This document shows positions 51,259 to 61,719 of a stretch of DNA of 64,000 nucleotides, piece by piece (the stretch's first letter is position 1; every line of letters begins with the position of its first letter). The stretch is from Fibrobacter sp. UBA4223. GTDB taxonomy: Bacteria > Fibrobacterota > Fibrobacteria > Fibrobacterales > Fibrobacteraceae. The notes below the pieces were generated by a model. The model had not been told where the DNA came from and made no database searches. It saw nothing but the letters and a program-made list of their open reading frames with translations. Both the position numbers and the translations under genes were made by a program. The stretch spans positions 79,428 to 143,427 of the forward strand of contig DFTB01000015.1 in the NCBI GenBank assembly GCA_002382975.1, given 5' to 3'.

Positions 51259-52239
51259 ATGCCAATACAAGATTTTTTTTCTATTGCCATTTCCAATTTC
51301 TTTAAGAATATTCGTATTTTTTTTAAATACAATCTTGAAAAAGATGCCGTTCAACAAAGCTATCTACATGAAAAAATTGCCGATTTAGAAGCAAACCTTT
51401 TACTGACAAGAAAAGAATTTGTCGAATTATATTTCACGTTAAACAAAGAAGATGCTAATAATTACGGATCTGAACTGAACTATATAAAAGATACAAATGG
51501 TATTTCTGCTTTTCCGTACAGACAAATCAAGACGTGCAATATCCCTAAATATGGTTTTGATGCAGAAAAAAAACTACCTTTTGTCACACACAATAATAAA
51601 AAGTTGTTTTTTCCATCAAATTGGACTCCAGAGCTCGCTTGTGAAAAATATCGTTACTATATTGAAAAAGAAAATCTTCTAGGTGGTGGATTCACTGAAA
51701 AAGCGCCACATCAATATATAACAGATTCTTTTCATGTGGAACAGGGCGACATTGTTGTAGATGCTGGGTGCGCCGAAGCCCTTTTTGCGCTTGATTCTGT
51801 TGAAAAAGCCAAACATGTATACTTACTGGAAGCTGACGCCATTTGGCTTAAACCCTTACAGGCAACATTTGCTCCTTATAAAGACAAAGTCACAATCATT
51901 CAAAAAATTTTAAGTGGTGAAAAATCTGAGAACGCAATAACACTTGATAGTCTTTTTGACAAGTTTAGCGAAGAATCGTTTTTTGTAAAAATGGATATTG
52001 AGGGGGCTGAAGAATCCGTCATTCAAGGAAGCAAGGATTTTCTTACATCCCAAAATAAAATCAAACTAGCTTGTTGCACATATCATAGGGCTAATCATGC
52101 AGAATCAATTTCATTATTATTAAAAAAATTTGGCTATAATTTTGTATTTTCAGATGGATTTATGTTGTTTCCTTGGGATTCGCATCAACAGCCACCTTAT
52201 TTTAGGAGAGGCTTAATCCGGGCGAAAAATTTTATTTGA
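51259..52239 (+). CDS. FkbM-family methyltransferase
   Basis: A 326-residue protein from ATG 51259, two bases after the wzt stop. Residues 1-170 are variable, and the C-terminal part is a SAM-methyltransferase domain (VVDAGCAEALFALDSVEKAKHVYLLEAD, the SAM-binding region). FVKMDIEGAEESVIQGSK is the typical FkbM segment. Such enzymes often methylate sugar hydroxyls, sometimes as the chain cap read by Wzt. It overlaps the convergent GT2 by eight bases. Confidence 0.78.
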   Translation: MPIQDFFSIAISNFFKNIRIFFKYNLEKDAVQQSYLHEKIADLEANLLLTRKEFVELYFTLNKEDANNYGSELNYIKDTNGISAFPYRQIKTCNIPKYGFDAEKKLPFVTHNNKKLFFPSNWTPELACEKYRYYIEKENLLGGGFTEKAPHQYITDSFHVEQGDIVVDAGCAEALFALDSVEKAKHVYLLEADAIWLKPLQATFAPYKDKVTIIQKILSGEKSENAITLDSLFDKFSEESFFVKMDIEGAEESVIQGSKDFLTSQNKIKLACCTYHRANHAESISLLLKKFGYNFVFSDGFMLFPWDSHQQPPYFRRGLIRAKNFI

Positions 52240-53398
52240 ACATTCTAAACGGAAACGTAAGCAATTTAACAAGCAAATTGCATACATCAAAGAGCCATCG
52301 ACCTCGCTTAGATTCGAACATATTCAGGAAAAAACCGTTTAAAGCAGAATCGTAATAGTCAAAGTGTTGTTTGGATATAGTTCTCTCTTGGAAATCGCAA
52401 TGCTTCAAAGAAATAAAGTCATTATTCATTAAGAAAACAAATAAACAAGGACTTTTCAATAAAGCAAACAAAACTATCCGCGTTTTTAATGAAATCGGAT
52501 AAAAGACATCGTTGAAAATTTTTTCCTTCTGAAATAATTTTATTTTTTTTAGTGCAACTCGATCTTTTATAAGAATCAACGCTTTTACTAGAACGATTTC
52601 TGCTTTTTTTAAACTCTTTTGCTTGTCTCCTTGTATTTTTTTTAACAACAGATACTCTTGTTCTAAATAGAAAGAATATGCTAGACGCTTTTCTTCGTCT
52701 ATAATTTTATCATATAAAATACTAGACGAGGTTTCTCTATAAAAATGTTTATAATAGATTTGCGGAACGCAAACAACGCAATTCTTCACATTAAACAGAA
52801 ATTGAATATTAAATAAAGAATCCTCAAGCCCATTTTTAAATCCGCTATAAAAGGTTAAAGAAGATATGGATGTCTTCTTATATAATTTATTCCAAACATA
52901 ATCAAAGGGATTTCCTTCCTTATACGACTGGTCACGTAAAAAACAGTAATTTTCACAAATATGCTCTGCTTCAATAACACATTGCGGCATTCGACAATAT
53001 GATGTTTTTTTATATACACCATGCATAACAACGTTCGCACTTGAAGAAGCAACAAGATCGGCGTCATAATGCAAAGCCAATTGATAAACATCTCTTAAAA
53101 AATGTGGCAGATATTCGTCATCATGATCGCAAAAGGCTATGTATTCCCCAATCGCTTCCGCTAGACCAGCATTCCTAGCCACCGACGTCCCAGCATTTTT
53201 TTGATGAATTACCTTAACCCGGTCATCTTTAACAGCATATTCATCGCAAATGGTGCCACTTGCATCCGTAGAACCATCATCTACTAAGATCAATTCGAAC
53301 GAATCAAAATCCTGCGTAAGAACGCTTTCAATCGCAGACCGTATATAACGGTCCGAATTATACACAGGCATAATAACACTTATTGCTATATTTTTCAT
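52232..53398 (-). CDS. GT2 glycosyltransferase
   Basis: A 388-residue protein from ATG 53398. The N-terminal GT-A domain has ISVIMPVYNSDRYIRSAIESVL, LVDDGSTDASG, the QKNAGTSVARNAGL motif and the FCDHDDEY DxD site. The last 150 residues are helical and less typical. It transfers a sugar from a nucleotide donor to a glycan; the linkage is unknown. The gene is AT-rich like its neighbours and shares a short bidirectional promoter region with the gene at 53432. Confidence 0.85.
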   Translation of the reverse strand: MKNIAISVIMPVYNSDRYIRSAIESVLTQDFDSFELILVDDGSTDASGTICDEYAVKDDRVKVIHQKNAGTSVARNAGLAEAIGEYIAFCDHDDEYLPHFLRDVYQLALHYDADLVASSSANVVMHGVYKKTSYCRMPQCVIEAEHICENYCFLRDQSYKEGNPFDYVWNKLYKKTSISSLTFYSGFKNGLEDSLFNIQFLFNVKNCVVCVPQIYYKHFYRETSSSILYDKIIDEEKRLAYSFYLEQEYLLLKKIQGDKQKSLKKAEIVLVKALILIKDRVALKKIKLFQKEKIFNDVFYPISLKTRIVLFALLKSPCLFVFLMNNDFISLKHCDFQERTISKQHFDYYDSALNGFFLNMFESKRGRWLFDVCNLLVKLLTFPFRMFK

Positions 53399-53416
53399 AC
53401 AAGTCAAAATAGAAAA

Positions 53417-53424
53417 ATTATATT
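53417..53424. promoter_or_regulatory. Overlapping divergent -10 boxes
   Basis: TATATT on the plus strand (53419-53424) lies seven bases before ATG 53432. TATAAT on the minus strand (53422-53417) serves the GT2 gene with an 18-base gap. The two boxes overlap, so only one may fire at a time. Confidence 0.5.
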
Positions 53425-53431
53425 TAAAATG

Positions 53432-54556
53432 ATGAATTTACTCTTTGATTTGACAGCCTCCCAACCGAGCAATACAATTAAAAGACATGGCGGCGGGAAA
53501 TACTGTGAAATGCTTTTTGACGGCTTATGCAAAAGAAACGTGCCTTTTCAAGCTTTCTATGACTCAAGTAAATATCTTAACCCTCAAGTACGCGAGAGTT
53601 TAAAACAACACAATATTAAACTTCATGACATAAAGGACAATCCTCTCCAATTAATTGTTAATCAAAATAACATTGATACAATATATTCTGCTTTACCAGA
53701 AGCATTGCGGCCATGGCCCACTTGCAAAATTCTGGGAACCATTCATGGATTGCGAAGCCTTGAACTCGAATACGATTTTTACGGACATTGGTTGTTTGAT
53801 TTTGGAATTATTGGATTCAACACATTGCTTGGTTTTTTGCAGAACAAAAAGAGGAAAGACCAAACGTTAAAATACTATCAAAAACTCTTGCTGACACCAA
53901 ATTTTCATTTTGTAACCGACTCATTTCATTCAAAAAAAATCATTCAAGGAATTTGTCCCGAAAAGGACGTTCCCGTCTTCTACCCACCATCAACATCAAC
54001 CTGTCAATCGGACAGGGAATCAGCCGAAAAATATTTTTTGCTGGTTTCTGCAGATCGATTTGAAAAAAACTGTACAAGAGCAATTATTGCCATAGACAAA
54101 TTATTATCAAGAAAAAAAATTCCATCCGACGTAACTGTAAAAATAACTGGAGCATCAAATAACAATTCAAGGTACCATATCAAAAATACGGCCAACTTCA
54201 AATTTCTTGGTTATGTCGAAGAGGCGGAACTAGATTCCCTTTACGCAAATGCCTATGCCTTTATATACCCATCTTTAAACGAAGGTTTTGGCTACCCGCC
54301 ACTAGAAGCTATGAAATATAATGTCCCAGTAATAGCATCAAACGCGGCGTCTATTCCAGAAGTCTGTGGAAATGCCGCTTTATATTTCAGTCCAACATCC
54401 ATAAGCGAATTAGAAGAGAAAATTATTGGATTACAAAACAAAAACATCTATTCTGATTTACAAAAAAAAGGGGCGGCAAGGTTCCAGGAAATAGAGGCAA
54501 GGCAAAAAGAAGATTTAGATAAACTTGTTGATTGGATTATACGCAACGCTACGTAA
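53432..54556 (+). CDS. GT4-type glycosyltransferase
   Basis: A protein of 374 residues from the second of two adjacent ATGs (53429 is the other). The GT-B fold is marked by RHGGGKYCE near the N-terminus and the C-terminal donor-binding motif PSLNEGFGYPPLEAMKYNVPVIAS followed by EVCGNAALYF. It uses a nucleotide-sugar donor with retaining chemistry. It is followed six bases later by a methyltransferase gene. Confidence 0.85.
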   Translation: MNLLFDLTASQPSNTIKRHGGGKYCEMLFDGLCKRNVPFQAFYDSSKYLNPQVRESLKQHNIKLHDIKDNPLQLIVNQNNIDTIYSALPEALRPWPTCKILGTIHGLRSLELEYDFYGHWLFDFGIIGFNTLLGFLQNKKRKDQTLKYYQKLLLTPNFHFVTDSFHSKKIIQGICPEKDVPVFYPPSTSTCQSDRESAEKYFLLVSADRFEKNCTRAIIAIDKLLSRKKIPSDVTVKITGASNNNSRYHIKNTANFKFLGYVEEAELDSLYANAYAFIYPSLNEGFGYPPLEAMKYNVPVIASNAASIPEVCGNAALYFSPTSISELEEKIIGLQNKNIYSDLQKKGAARFQEIEARQKEDLDKLVDWIIRNAT

Positions 54557-54562
54557 AAGCAT

Positions 54563-55363
54563 ATGATTTTAGATAAACTTCGTAATAATTCTATCTGCAT
54601 AAAGATATATTCATACCTAAAATGGCATGAACGATTCGCACTAATAAAAAATTTTGGATTTAGATACAAATGCCCTTTTTGCGGATATCATGCGCGAAAA
54701 ATGAACCTCATTGGCTGTGATTTTAAAGTCATTTACGAAAAAGAAATTGTAGGATGCGGGTATCGTTTTGCTGGATGTGTAAAATGCGGGTCAACGGACA
54801 AAGAACGGTTAGTATTTACTTATTTGCAAGCAACCCATTTCTTTGCAAATCCCAACAAAAGAGTTTTGCACATGGCTCCCGAGCCAAATTTAAGCAAGCA
54901 GTTCTTCAAACACAAATTCAAGGAATATATTTGTGGGGACTTTTTCGCTCCTGGATACGAAGATGTTTATCCAAGCCATGTAAAAAACATCAACATTTTA
55001 AGCATACCTTACTATAATGAATACTTCGACGTTGTCATATGTAATCATGTATTAGAGCATGTCGAAGATGACATTAAAGGCATGTCGGAAATATTTAGAG
55101 TATTGCGAAAAGGCGGATTTGCAATACTGCAAGTGCCCATATCTTACAAGTTAGACAAAACATATGAAAATTCAAACATCACTGAGCCCAAAGCGAGAGA
55201 AGAATCTTTTGGACAACGCGATCACGTCAGAATCTACGGTCTGGACTATGTAGATCGGTTGAAAAAAGTCGGTTTTAATGTAGAAATCATTTCAAACTTA
55301 GCCACAAACAATCCCAAATTCGCTTTAAACGAAAATGAAAAAATTTATATCTGTCGAAAATAA
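54563..55363 (+). CDS. Class I SAM-dependent methyltransferase with Cys-rich N-terminus
   Basis: A 266-residue protein. Residues 35-80 contain CPFCG and CVKCG pairs that could hold a zinc. The methyltransferase-11 domain follows, with VLHMAPEPNLS as the SAM loop, YYNEYFDVVICNHVLEHV and a LRKGGFAILQVP strand. It probably methylates a sugar or sugar precursor. It lies in the plus-strand run of 53432-56432. Confidence 0.8.
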   Translation: MILDKLRNNSICIKIYSYLKWHERFALIKNFGFRYKCPFCGYHARKMNLIGCDFKVIYEKEIVGCGYRFAGCVKCGSTDKERLVFTYLQATHFFANPNKRVLHMAPEPNLSKQFFKHKFKEYICGDFFAPGYEDVYPSHVKNINILSIPYYNEYFDVVICNHVLEHVEDDIKGMSEIFRVLRKGGFAILQVPISYKLDKTYENSNITEPKAREESFGQRDHVRIYGLDYVDRLKKVGFNVEIISNLATNNPKFALNENEKIYICRK

Positions 55364-55400
55364 AAGGAAAAATGTACATTAAAGTATAGCGGAGTGCCCA

Positions 55401-56432
55401 ATGAAAATCCTTTATGTTCTTGTCTGCTCTGAAAAAGACTATTATGGTGAACAAGCGTTAATCTCCATGATGTCTGCTAAATATCAGATGCCTAACTGTT
55501 TCATTTCGTTATTAATAGACAAAGAAACAGATGACAATTTAAAGGGTTCGCGAAGATTGATTAATGAATATGTATCTGAAAAAATCGTTATCGAATTAGA
55601 TTCCTCTTTATCCCCGACGCAAAAATCCCGTTGGTTAAAAACCTCCATGAGGCAATTGGTGAAAGGAGATTTTTTGTATGTTGATGTTGATACGGCTTTT
55701 GCAGCCCCTATTGACGAATCGTTGTTTACGAATGATGTCATGGGGGTCCCTGATGGGAACTGTCCCTTGGATATGCATCCTCAAAAGTGGTGGATTCTTG
55801 AAAATTTAAAGAAAATGGGGTATACAACAAAATCAAAATATCATATCAATGGAGGTGTTTCCTTTTTCAAAGACTCGCCTCAAGCGCATTCTTTTTGCCA
55901 AAAATGGCATGAATATTGGTTGGATTGTTGCAAAAAAGACATTTACATTGATCAGCCCGCCCTACATCAAACGATTGCTGAATTTGGTGACATCTTTAAT
56001 ATTTTACCAGACTTTATGAATGCTCAATTTGGCAGGAACATAAATACTTTGGCCAATGGTGTTATTTTGCATTATTACTCTTCTTGGGTAAATAATTCTT
56101 CTTACACACCAGCATATAAGTTTCTCCAAAAAGAATGGCTAGATGTGTTCAGAAATAATTCAAAATCAGAAGTTTTTGCAAATCTAATCAAGAATCCTAA
56201 AGAAGCTTTCGATCAAAATACACTCATTATTGGCAAAAAAGAAAATTATCTATTCAATTCAAAATCCATGTCGCAGCTTATGAATATCCATATCGATTCA
56301 ACAGACAGGGCTGACAGAAGGATATATAAATTTTTAATCACACAAAATAGAATTATTACTTTTTTTTACTACAAATTTCTTTCTTTCCTTTCGCCTTTAT
56401 ATAGGCTAACTCATAAAAAATCATCTAACTAA
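55401..56432 (+). CDS. GT-A glycosyltransferase (nucleotide-diphospho-sugar type)
   Basis: A 343-residue protein from an ATG preceded by GGAG. The segment FLYVDVDTAFAAPI carries a DxD metal site, and KYHINGGVSFFKDS with YIDQPALHQTI follow the order of sugar transferases of the GT8/GT77-like type. Donor and linkage are not evident. The gene is strongly AT-rich and ends 12 bases from a convergent glycosyltransferase. Confidence 0.7.
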   Translation: MKILYVLVCSEKDYYGEQALISMMSAKYQMPNCFISLLIDKETDDNLKGSRRLINEYVSEKIVIELDSSLSPTQKSRWLKTSMRQLVKGDFLYVDVDTAFAAPIDESLFTNDVMGVPDGNCPLDMHPQKWWILENLKKMGYTTKSKYHINGGVSFFKDSPQAHSFCQKWHEYWLDCCKKDIYIDQPALHQTIAEFGDIFNILPDFMNAQFGRNINTLANGVILHYYSSWVNNSSYTPAYKFLQKEWLDVFRNNSKSEVFANLIKNPKEAFDQNTLIIGKKENYLFNSKSMSQLMNIHIDSTDRADRRIYKFLITQNRIITFFYYKFLSFLSPLYRLTHKKSSN

Positions 56433-56444
56433 AGTCCCCTTCTG

Positions 56445-57716
56445 TCACTTTGTTTGTTGTTTCATCACGTCAATCATTTTCAAAGCCGTTTCTTTCCAAG
56501 AAAACATTCTAGCCCTTTCTATCCCCTTTCGAATATTTTCCTTTTTCAAGTCCACATTGAAGTAATACTTTTCATACGCTTCAACATGCTGTTCATCACT
56601 ATCCCAGTCTATCATAATACCGGCATCACCCACAACTTCTGGCAAAGATGAATTGTTGCTTGTAATTACAGGGCAGCCACACTGCATAGCCTCCAATGGC
56701 GGTAAGCCAAACCCTTCGTATTGACTAGTATAAACAAACCATTCCGCATTACTATACAAAGTAGGAAGATCCTCATCATCTATATAGCCTGCTCGAATTA
56801 TGTATTTAGGATTCCAAGACACATTGTTCTTCTTCAATTCTTTTATAAATGATTCCCAATGTCCCCCACCCATAACCCATACTAAATCTTCAATATTATG
56901 CTTTTCAACAAAGACAATAAAACTTCGAATCGCGCGAATTAAATTTTTCCGAGGTTCAATGGTGCATAAAGAAAAAACATATCTCTTATTCCGAGGAATC
57001 TTATATTTTTTCTGAATGCTTTTTTTTGCATTTTCAGATTTTATAGGGCGAAATGAATCAGATGCAGCCAAATGTATCACTTTTGACGACCTTTCATTAA
57101 CTAAAGGGAATATTTCTTCAAAGTCTTTTTGCGAACATTTTGAAATAGTAAAGAAAAAATCATTCCTATCCGAAGATTCAAAAACATCCCGAATATAATC
57201 CCCCCAACGAAGATTGCTCAATTCAGCAAATTTAAATGGTATCGTATCATACAATACAACATAGGTTTTTGCATGAGATTCATTTCTTATCAAATTAGGG
57301 ATTCGAAAAGCTGGAGACAAATATACATCCGCCTTTTTTAAAACGTCCTTTTTATACCTACCCTTCATCATTTTACACAGTAGAAATTCTGTCAACACAA
57401 TACCCAAGGCAAAAGGTTTACGCAGCCAAGAATGGTTTAGCAATTTTGAATGCCTTTCCCAAAACCACATGTTTGAATCCATCAGTTTACAATTTGCAGA
57501 ATAATCAAAAACATACTCTAATCTGGGGAACAACTCTTTTTTTATCCTTGACGCCTCTCCCGATTTTTTTGGATCAATATAAAGAGCAATCTGTACATCA
57601 CTTCTTTTTTGCAATTCATTGAGAATATTGTAAGCAGCAAAAAAAACGCCACTCCGTGCAGAGTCCTTATGAAAGTAGTTACAAATCAATGTAGCGTCAA
57701 AGATTAATCTAATCAT
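56445..57716 (-). CDS. GT4 glycosyltransferase, paralogue 1
   Basis: A 423-residue protein from ATG 57716, behind GGGGTGG. It has the GT-B pattern: a variable N-terminal acceptor half ([22 protein letters not shown]) and a C-terminal donor half with [18 protein letters not shown] and [33 protein letters not shown]. The last 150 residues are almost identical to those of the gene at 58913, so the two arose by duplication. The hybrid gene at 57709 separates them. Confidence 0.85.
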   Translation of the reverse strand: MIRLIFDATLICNYFHKDSARSGVFFAAYNILNELQKRSDVQIALYIDPKKSGEASRIKKELFPRLEYVFDYSANCKLMDSNMWFWERHSKLLNHSWLRKPFALGIVLTEFLLCKMMKGRYKKDVLKKADVYLSPAFRIPNLIRNESHAKTYVVLYDTIPFKFAELSNLRWGDYIRDVFESSDRNDFFFTISKCSQKDFEEIFPLVNERSSKVIHLAASDSFRPIKSENAKKSIQKKYKIPRNKRYVFSLCTIEPRKNLIRAIRSFIVFVEKHNIEDLVWVMGGGHWESFIKELKKNNVSWNPKYIIRAGYIDDEDLPTLYSNAEWFVYTSQYEGFGLPPLEAMQCGCPVITSNNSSLPEVVGDAGIMIDWDSDEQHVEAYEKYYFNVDLKKENIRKGIERARMFSWKETALKMIDVMKQQTK

Positions 57717-58920
57717 TTCCACCCCTTTCTAAATACTCCTTTATTCTTTTATAATCCACATAAATTGGCACAACATTTTTTGTTTGGCAATGTAGAGTCC
57801 AAGCAGGAATAGGTTGATAAAGAGGAGTTTTTTTCCAGACCTTGTTTATTGATTTTTCTTCTGTTACACGAGGCCAATCAATAAATTTCAGAAATATTTT
57901 TTTGTTCTTTTTTACAACATCAGAATAGGTAGCAAATGTACATGTCGTTCTATCTATTTTCAAAAAATGCCCCCGTCTTGTAACCCTACACTCTGTTTGA
58001 ATAGCCCCATTTTTGTATCGATCAGGATAATCGTCAGGCATTATCGCGATTTTTTTCCCATTTTCTTTACTCAGCTGTTCTAGATTGAAATTCAATAGAT
58101 TTAACACATTTTCATTTAGCATCAGATAGTCGTCTTCAATAAAATAAACTTGCTCCCCATCTGGAATTCGACTGGCTAATTCAATACATTCGCAAAAAGA
58201 TTTTGCATTTCCCGAAAACAGTTTTATCAATTCAGAACCAGGAAACATATCTGAAAAATACGAAACAATCTCCTCACTGCAATTATCTGCCACGCAGTAT
58301 ATTTTTAGAGATGACGTATAATTCTTCACACATTTCTGTAAAGAAAGCAATGTCCTTTTTATAAGATTATTTTTTGAAACATTAAAGCATCGTTTGCTTG
58401 CACTAGATGCGCTTACCTTATCGCACATACGGAAAATAATATTTAATTTTTCTCGGGGCTTTTCTGGAACATTATCCAAAGAAGTTATCTTTTCAAGGTT
58501 TTTGTACGTTTGGAGCTCTCTAGGAACGCATTCTTTTTCTGAATAATAGTAATCAGCAGATTTTAATATGTTTTTTTGTGAAGAAACCGAAATAAAAAAG
58601 CGAAAAAAACATTCCATCATCCATGAGCCCAATAAGAAAAACCAAAACTTTTTCCTATGCAATTTCAAATAAATCTTAGCGAGAACAACTAAATAATAAT
58701 TTGAAAAATCATGCAGAAAAATACCCTGAGGGAAGATTTCATCTTTTATTTTAAATTCCAAGGGATACTTTCTGGGGGAAACATAAAGATAAATATTTGC
58801 AGCGTGTCGCTCTAGTATATTCTCGATTTTACGCTGTTCTTCTGCAATTTTATTTGCATCTGCATCTCTTTCGCTTAGCATTTCTGCAAAACTGGTCAAA
58901 TCATAGATGACGCTACTCAT
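57709..58920 (-). CDS. Chimeric glycosyltransferase: GT4 N-terminal part joined to a GT2-like domain
   Basis: A 403-residue protein. Residues 1-160 align with the N-terminal half of the flanking GT4 genes: IYLYVSPRKY with [10 protein letters not shown], and QKNILKSADYYYSEKECVP with [19 protein letters not shown]. From about 170 the sequence changes to a GT-A-like domain (IIFRMCDKVSAS, IYCVADNCSEE, YFIEDDYLML) with a possible DxD. The GT4 donor half is absent. It overlaps both neighbours by eight bases. Either the GT2-like part is the enzyme or the fusion is decayed. Confidence 0.65.
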   Translation of the reverse strand: MSSVIYDLTSFAEMLSERDADANKIAEEQRKIENILERHAANIYLYVSPRKYPLEFKIKDEIFPQGIFLHDFSNYYLVVLAKIYLKLHRKKFWFFLLGSWMMECFFRFFISVSSQKNILKSADYYYSEKECVPRELQTYKNLEKITSLDNVPEKPREKLNIIFRMCDKVSASSASKRCFNVSKNNLIKRTLLSLQKCVKNYTSSLKIYCVADNCSEEIVSYFSDMFPGSELIKLFSGNAKSFCECIELASRIPDGEQVYFIEDDYLMLNENVLNLLNFNLEQLSKENGKKIAIMPDDYPDRYKNGAIQTECRVTRRGHFLKIDRTTCTFATYSDVVKKNKKIFLKFIDWPRVTEEKSINKVWKKTPLYQPIPAWTLHCQTKNVVPIYVDYKRIKEYLERGGND

Positions 58921-60193
58921 TAAACATCCTCCTCAGCATTTCATCTATTGTCTTTGTCCAAGAAAAAGACTTCGATCTTTGCAAACCTTTTCGAATATTA
59001 TCTTTCCGCAATCGTTCGTCAAAATAATATTCCTCATATGCTTTTATATGTTGGTCATCGCTATCCCAATCAATCATTATGCCAGCATCGCCTACAACTT
59101 CCGGCAAAGACGAATTATTGCTCGTAATTACAGGACAACCACACTGCATAGCCTCTAATGGAGGAAGCCCAAAGCCTTCATACTGGCTGGTATAAACAAA
59201 CCATTCCGCGTTACTATAAAGTACAGGCAAATCATCATCGTCAACATACCCAATCCAAACCACATACTTAGAATATAAACCGCTTATATCAGCATCACTT
59301 TCCAATTGCTTTTCAAAATCCTTCCAAGCAGGTCCACCTAATGCAAAAATCATATCACCAACAGAATTTTTCTCAGCAAATCGGATAAAACTTTTTACAG
59401 CTCGTATAAGATTTTTTCGCGGCTCAAGAGTGCACAAACTAAAGACATATCTCTTTTCTAGCGGTATTCCGTATTTCGATTTTGTCAATTCCTTCTTTTT
59501 TTCTTCCATCTGCGGGCAAAATGCTTTTTTAGCCGCTAAATAAATTACTTGTATATGCTCCGGGTTAATAGACGGATAAATCTCACAAAAATCTTTCTTA
59601 GTCGATTCTGATATGGCGAAATAATAAAAATCTTTGTTTAAGAAATAACAAATCCATCGATTATTCCGTTGCTTCTCATAACCTTTTAGTTTAAATGGTA
59701 TAGCGTCTAGTAAAACAATGAATTTTTTTACTTTTTGTTCATGATAAAGGTACTTTGGAGCATCGGTCGTTGGCGAAAAATAGACAACCTCATTTGAATT
59801 AATCCATTTCTTATAGCGTCTAAAAATGAATTTTGAATAATATGTCTCATACCCGTTTTCTAAAATCAACTCAATTAACGACAAAGCCTTCCGCAAGGGA
59901 GTCAATGAGAAAACCTTTCTTCTACTTCTTTTAATTCTGTAAAGCAACGAAAAAACGATTCTCGACAGAAAACTTTCATCATCTAAAATCGTCGCCTTTT
60001 GAGGTTTTATCTTATACAATCCAGCTGATTTTGAAGGAAACGTCATCAAGACAACGTTAATATCTTCTCTACGAAGCATTTCATCTAAAAGATTCTCCGC
60101 GACAAAATACATTCCAGTCCTTGCATGACAATCCATGTAACCATCTACTAGAACAGTCGCATCAAATAGTATATTCAGTTTAGACTTACTCAT
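58913..60193 (-). CDS. GT4 glycosyltransferase, paralogue 2
   Basis: A 426-residue GT-B enzyme starting [15 protein letters not shown], with [21 protein letters not shown] and [21 protein letters not shown]. Its C-terminal third matches the gene at 56445 closely at both protein and DNA level, whereas the N-terminal acceptor half differs. This suggests distinct acceptors with a shared donor. It heads a run of overlapping minus-strand genes. Confidence 0.85.
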   Translation of the reverse strand: MSKSKLNILFDATVLVDGYMDCHARTGMYFVAENLLDEMLRREDINVVLMTFPSKSAGLYKIKPQKATILDDESFLSRIVFSLLYRIKRSRRKVFSLTPLRKALSLIELILENGYETYYSKFIFRRYKKWINSNEVVYFSPTTDAPKYLYHEQKVKKFIVLLDAIPFKLKGYEKQRNNRWICYFLNKDFYYFAISESTKKDFCEIYPSINPEHIQVIYLAAKKAFCPQMEEKKKELTKSKYGIPLEKRYVFSLCTLEPRKNLIRAVKSFIRFAEKNSVGDMIFALGGPAWKDFEKQLESDADISGLYSKYVVWIGYVDDDDLPVLYSNAEWFVYTSQYEGFGLPPLEAMQCGCPVITSNNSSLPEVVGDAGIMIDWDSDDQHIKAYEEYYFDERLRKDNIRKGLQRSKSFSWTKTIDEMLRRMFNE

Positions 60194-60205
60194 ATACTTC
60201 TTCTT

Positions 60206-60916
60206 TCACCCGAATAATTTATTTCTAATCGAAAAAAATGATGCCACAAAAAGTCCCACTAAAGCACCATACTTTTTCGAATATTTCACCCTTATCCTAA
60301 AATATTCTCGCTGATAATCATTGAACCAGTTTCCATCAAAATGATGTATCGTATATGTATGTGGAGTTATTTTGACGTTCCCGGTTCTGTTATCTTTCGG
60401 TGAAAAAAATTCCGCAGGAAAAATTGTAACATTCGATTTTTTTGATAAAACATTTTTCAAGATGACGGGAATTGCAATTGAAGGGTTGTTTAATTGAGCA
60501 GCATCAAATACTTTCGATTTATACCAATCCAATGCGTCCTTCACCCAACCCAAACCAGATTCCGACCCCATCACCGCTGCCTCTATCACATTCTTGTGCG
60601 ATTCCCTTCCCATAAAATAAGACTGATTCAGCAAATCATCAAAAGGTTTCAAAACTTCGACATCGCAATCCAAGTAGATTCCGCCGTAATTATACAAAGC
60701 ATAAAGACGAATGTAGTCTGCAGCAAAAGCCCATTTCTTTGCGATAATTGCACGGTTGACCCAGGAACAATCAATTTCCTTTATTTTTTCTTTATTCCAA
60801 AGAACGAACTTGTAGTCGGGCAAATATCTTTGCCAGGACTCCATGCATTTTCGCACAAGATCCGGATACGGTTCACCGCTCAGCCAGCAATAATGTATCA
60901 CCTTCGGGATTGCCAT
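60206..60916 (-). CDS. GT32-type sugar transferase, paralogue 1
   Basis: A 236-residue protein of the OCH1/DXD capsular-transferase type. It starts IPKVIHYCWLSGEPYPDLV; the AADYIRLYALYNYGGIYLDCDVEVLKPFD region has the DxD (DCD) metal site. The final TYTIHHFDGNWFN matches the family. It adds a single sugar to a glycan. It overlaps its paralogue upstream by 19 bases. Confidence 0.85.
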   Translation of the reverse strand: MAIPKVIHYCWLSGEPYPDLVRKCMESWQRYLPDYKFVLWNKEKIKEIDCSWVNRAIIAKKWAFAADYIRLYALYNYGGIYLDCDVEVLKPFDDLLNQSYFMGRESHKNVIEAAVMGSESGLGWVKDALDWYKSKVFDAAQLNNPSIAIPVILKNVLSKKSNVTIFPAEFFSPKDNRTGNVKITPHTYTIHHFDGNWFNDYQREYFRIRVKYSKKYGALVGLFVASFFSIRNKLFG

Positions 60917-61710
60917 TTTTTTGCCTGGAATAAAGATTTTCCTTTTTGTTTAAAACGAGCAACGGTTTCTTTGAAACTATTATATCTTAAATTAACAAAA
61001 ATCGCGTAGATTGTCGAAATAAATGTTCCCATCCGTTCACCAAATAGTCTGCATAGTTTTATTCTGGCGTTCACATGTTTTCTTTGCGCCTTAGAATACC
61101 ATGAGCCATTAAAATGATGGATTGAATATGTCCTATCGGTCGCTTCCACAGCCAATGTACGGGTGTTTTTGGGACTAAAGCACTCCATTGGCAGAAGTTC
61201 CTGCAACACTCCGGCCTCGTTCAAGACCTCCGACATGATATGCGGCAATACCGTAGTATCGAACGTTCCATCATCGGCTATGAAATTTCTATTCTCATAA
61301 TAATCCAAACAACGCTTAATCAGTGAATGATGGCTTTCGGCGCCGAATGTAGCAGCCTCAATTATATGGCTTGCATCAATCCTATCTGGCGTATGCTCGC
61401 GACCAAAAAAATACGGTCGATCCAATAGGTTGTCGAAAGATTTCAGCACTTCAACATCACTGTCTAGATAAATGCCACCATAGTTGTACAAGGCGTAGAG
61501 TCTTATGTAATCTGCTGCAAAGGCCCATTTCTTAACGGAACAAGCCTGTTCCACCCAAGACACGGAATGGATGTCGAAGCGGTTCATGTCCCAGAGCACG
61601 AACTCGTAATCCGGAAGCATTTCCTTCCAGCTCTGCATGCAACGCTGCACCAGTTCCGGGTAAGGTTCGCCGCTCAACCAGCAGTAATGGACAATCTTGG
61701 GGATGGACAT
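60898..61710 (-). CDS. GT32-type sugar transferase, paralogue 2, with mosaic DNA
   Basis: A 270-residue protein similar to its neighbour along its length (IPKIVHYCWLSGEPYPELV, YIRLYALYNYGGIYLDSDVEVL, TYSIHHFNGSWYS). The first 60 codons (61530-61710) are GC-rich, while the rest and both neighbouring genes are AT-rich. That points to recombination within the gene. The C-terminal end has a basic extension of about 30 residues lacking in the paralogue. Confidence 0.85.
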   Translation of the reverse strand: MSIPKIVHYCWLSGEPYPELVQRCMQSWKEMLPDYEFVLWDMNRFDIHSVSWVEQACSVKKWAFAADYIRLYALYNYGGIYLDSDVEVLKSFDNLLDRPYFFGREHTPDRIDASHIIEAATFGAESHHSLIKRCLDYYENRNFIADDGTFDTTVLPHIMSEVLNEAGVLQELLPMECFSPKNTRTLAVEATDRTYSIHHFNGSWYSKAQRKHVNARIKLCRLFGERMGTFISTIYAIFVNLRYNSFKETVARFKQKGKSLFQAKKWQSRR

Positions 61711-61719
61711 AAGTTAATT

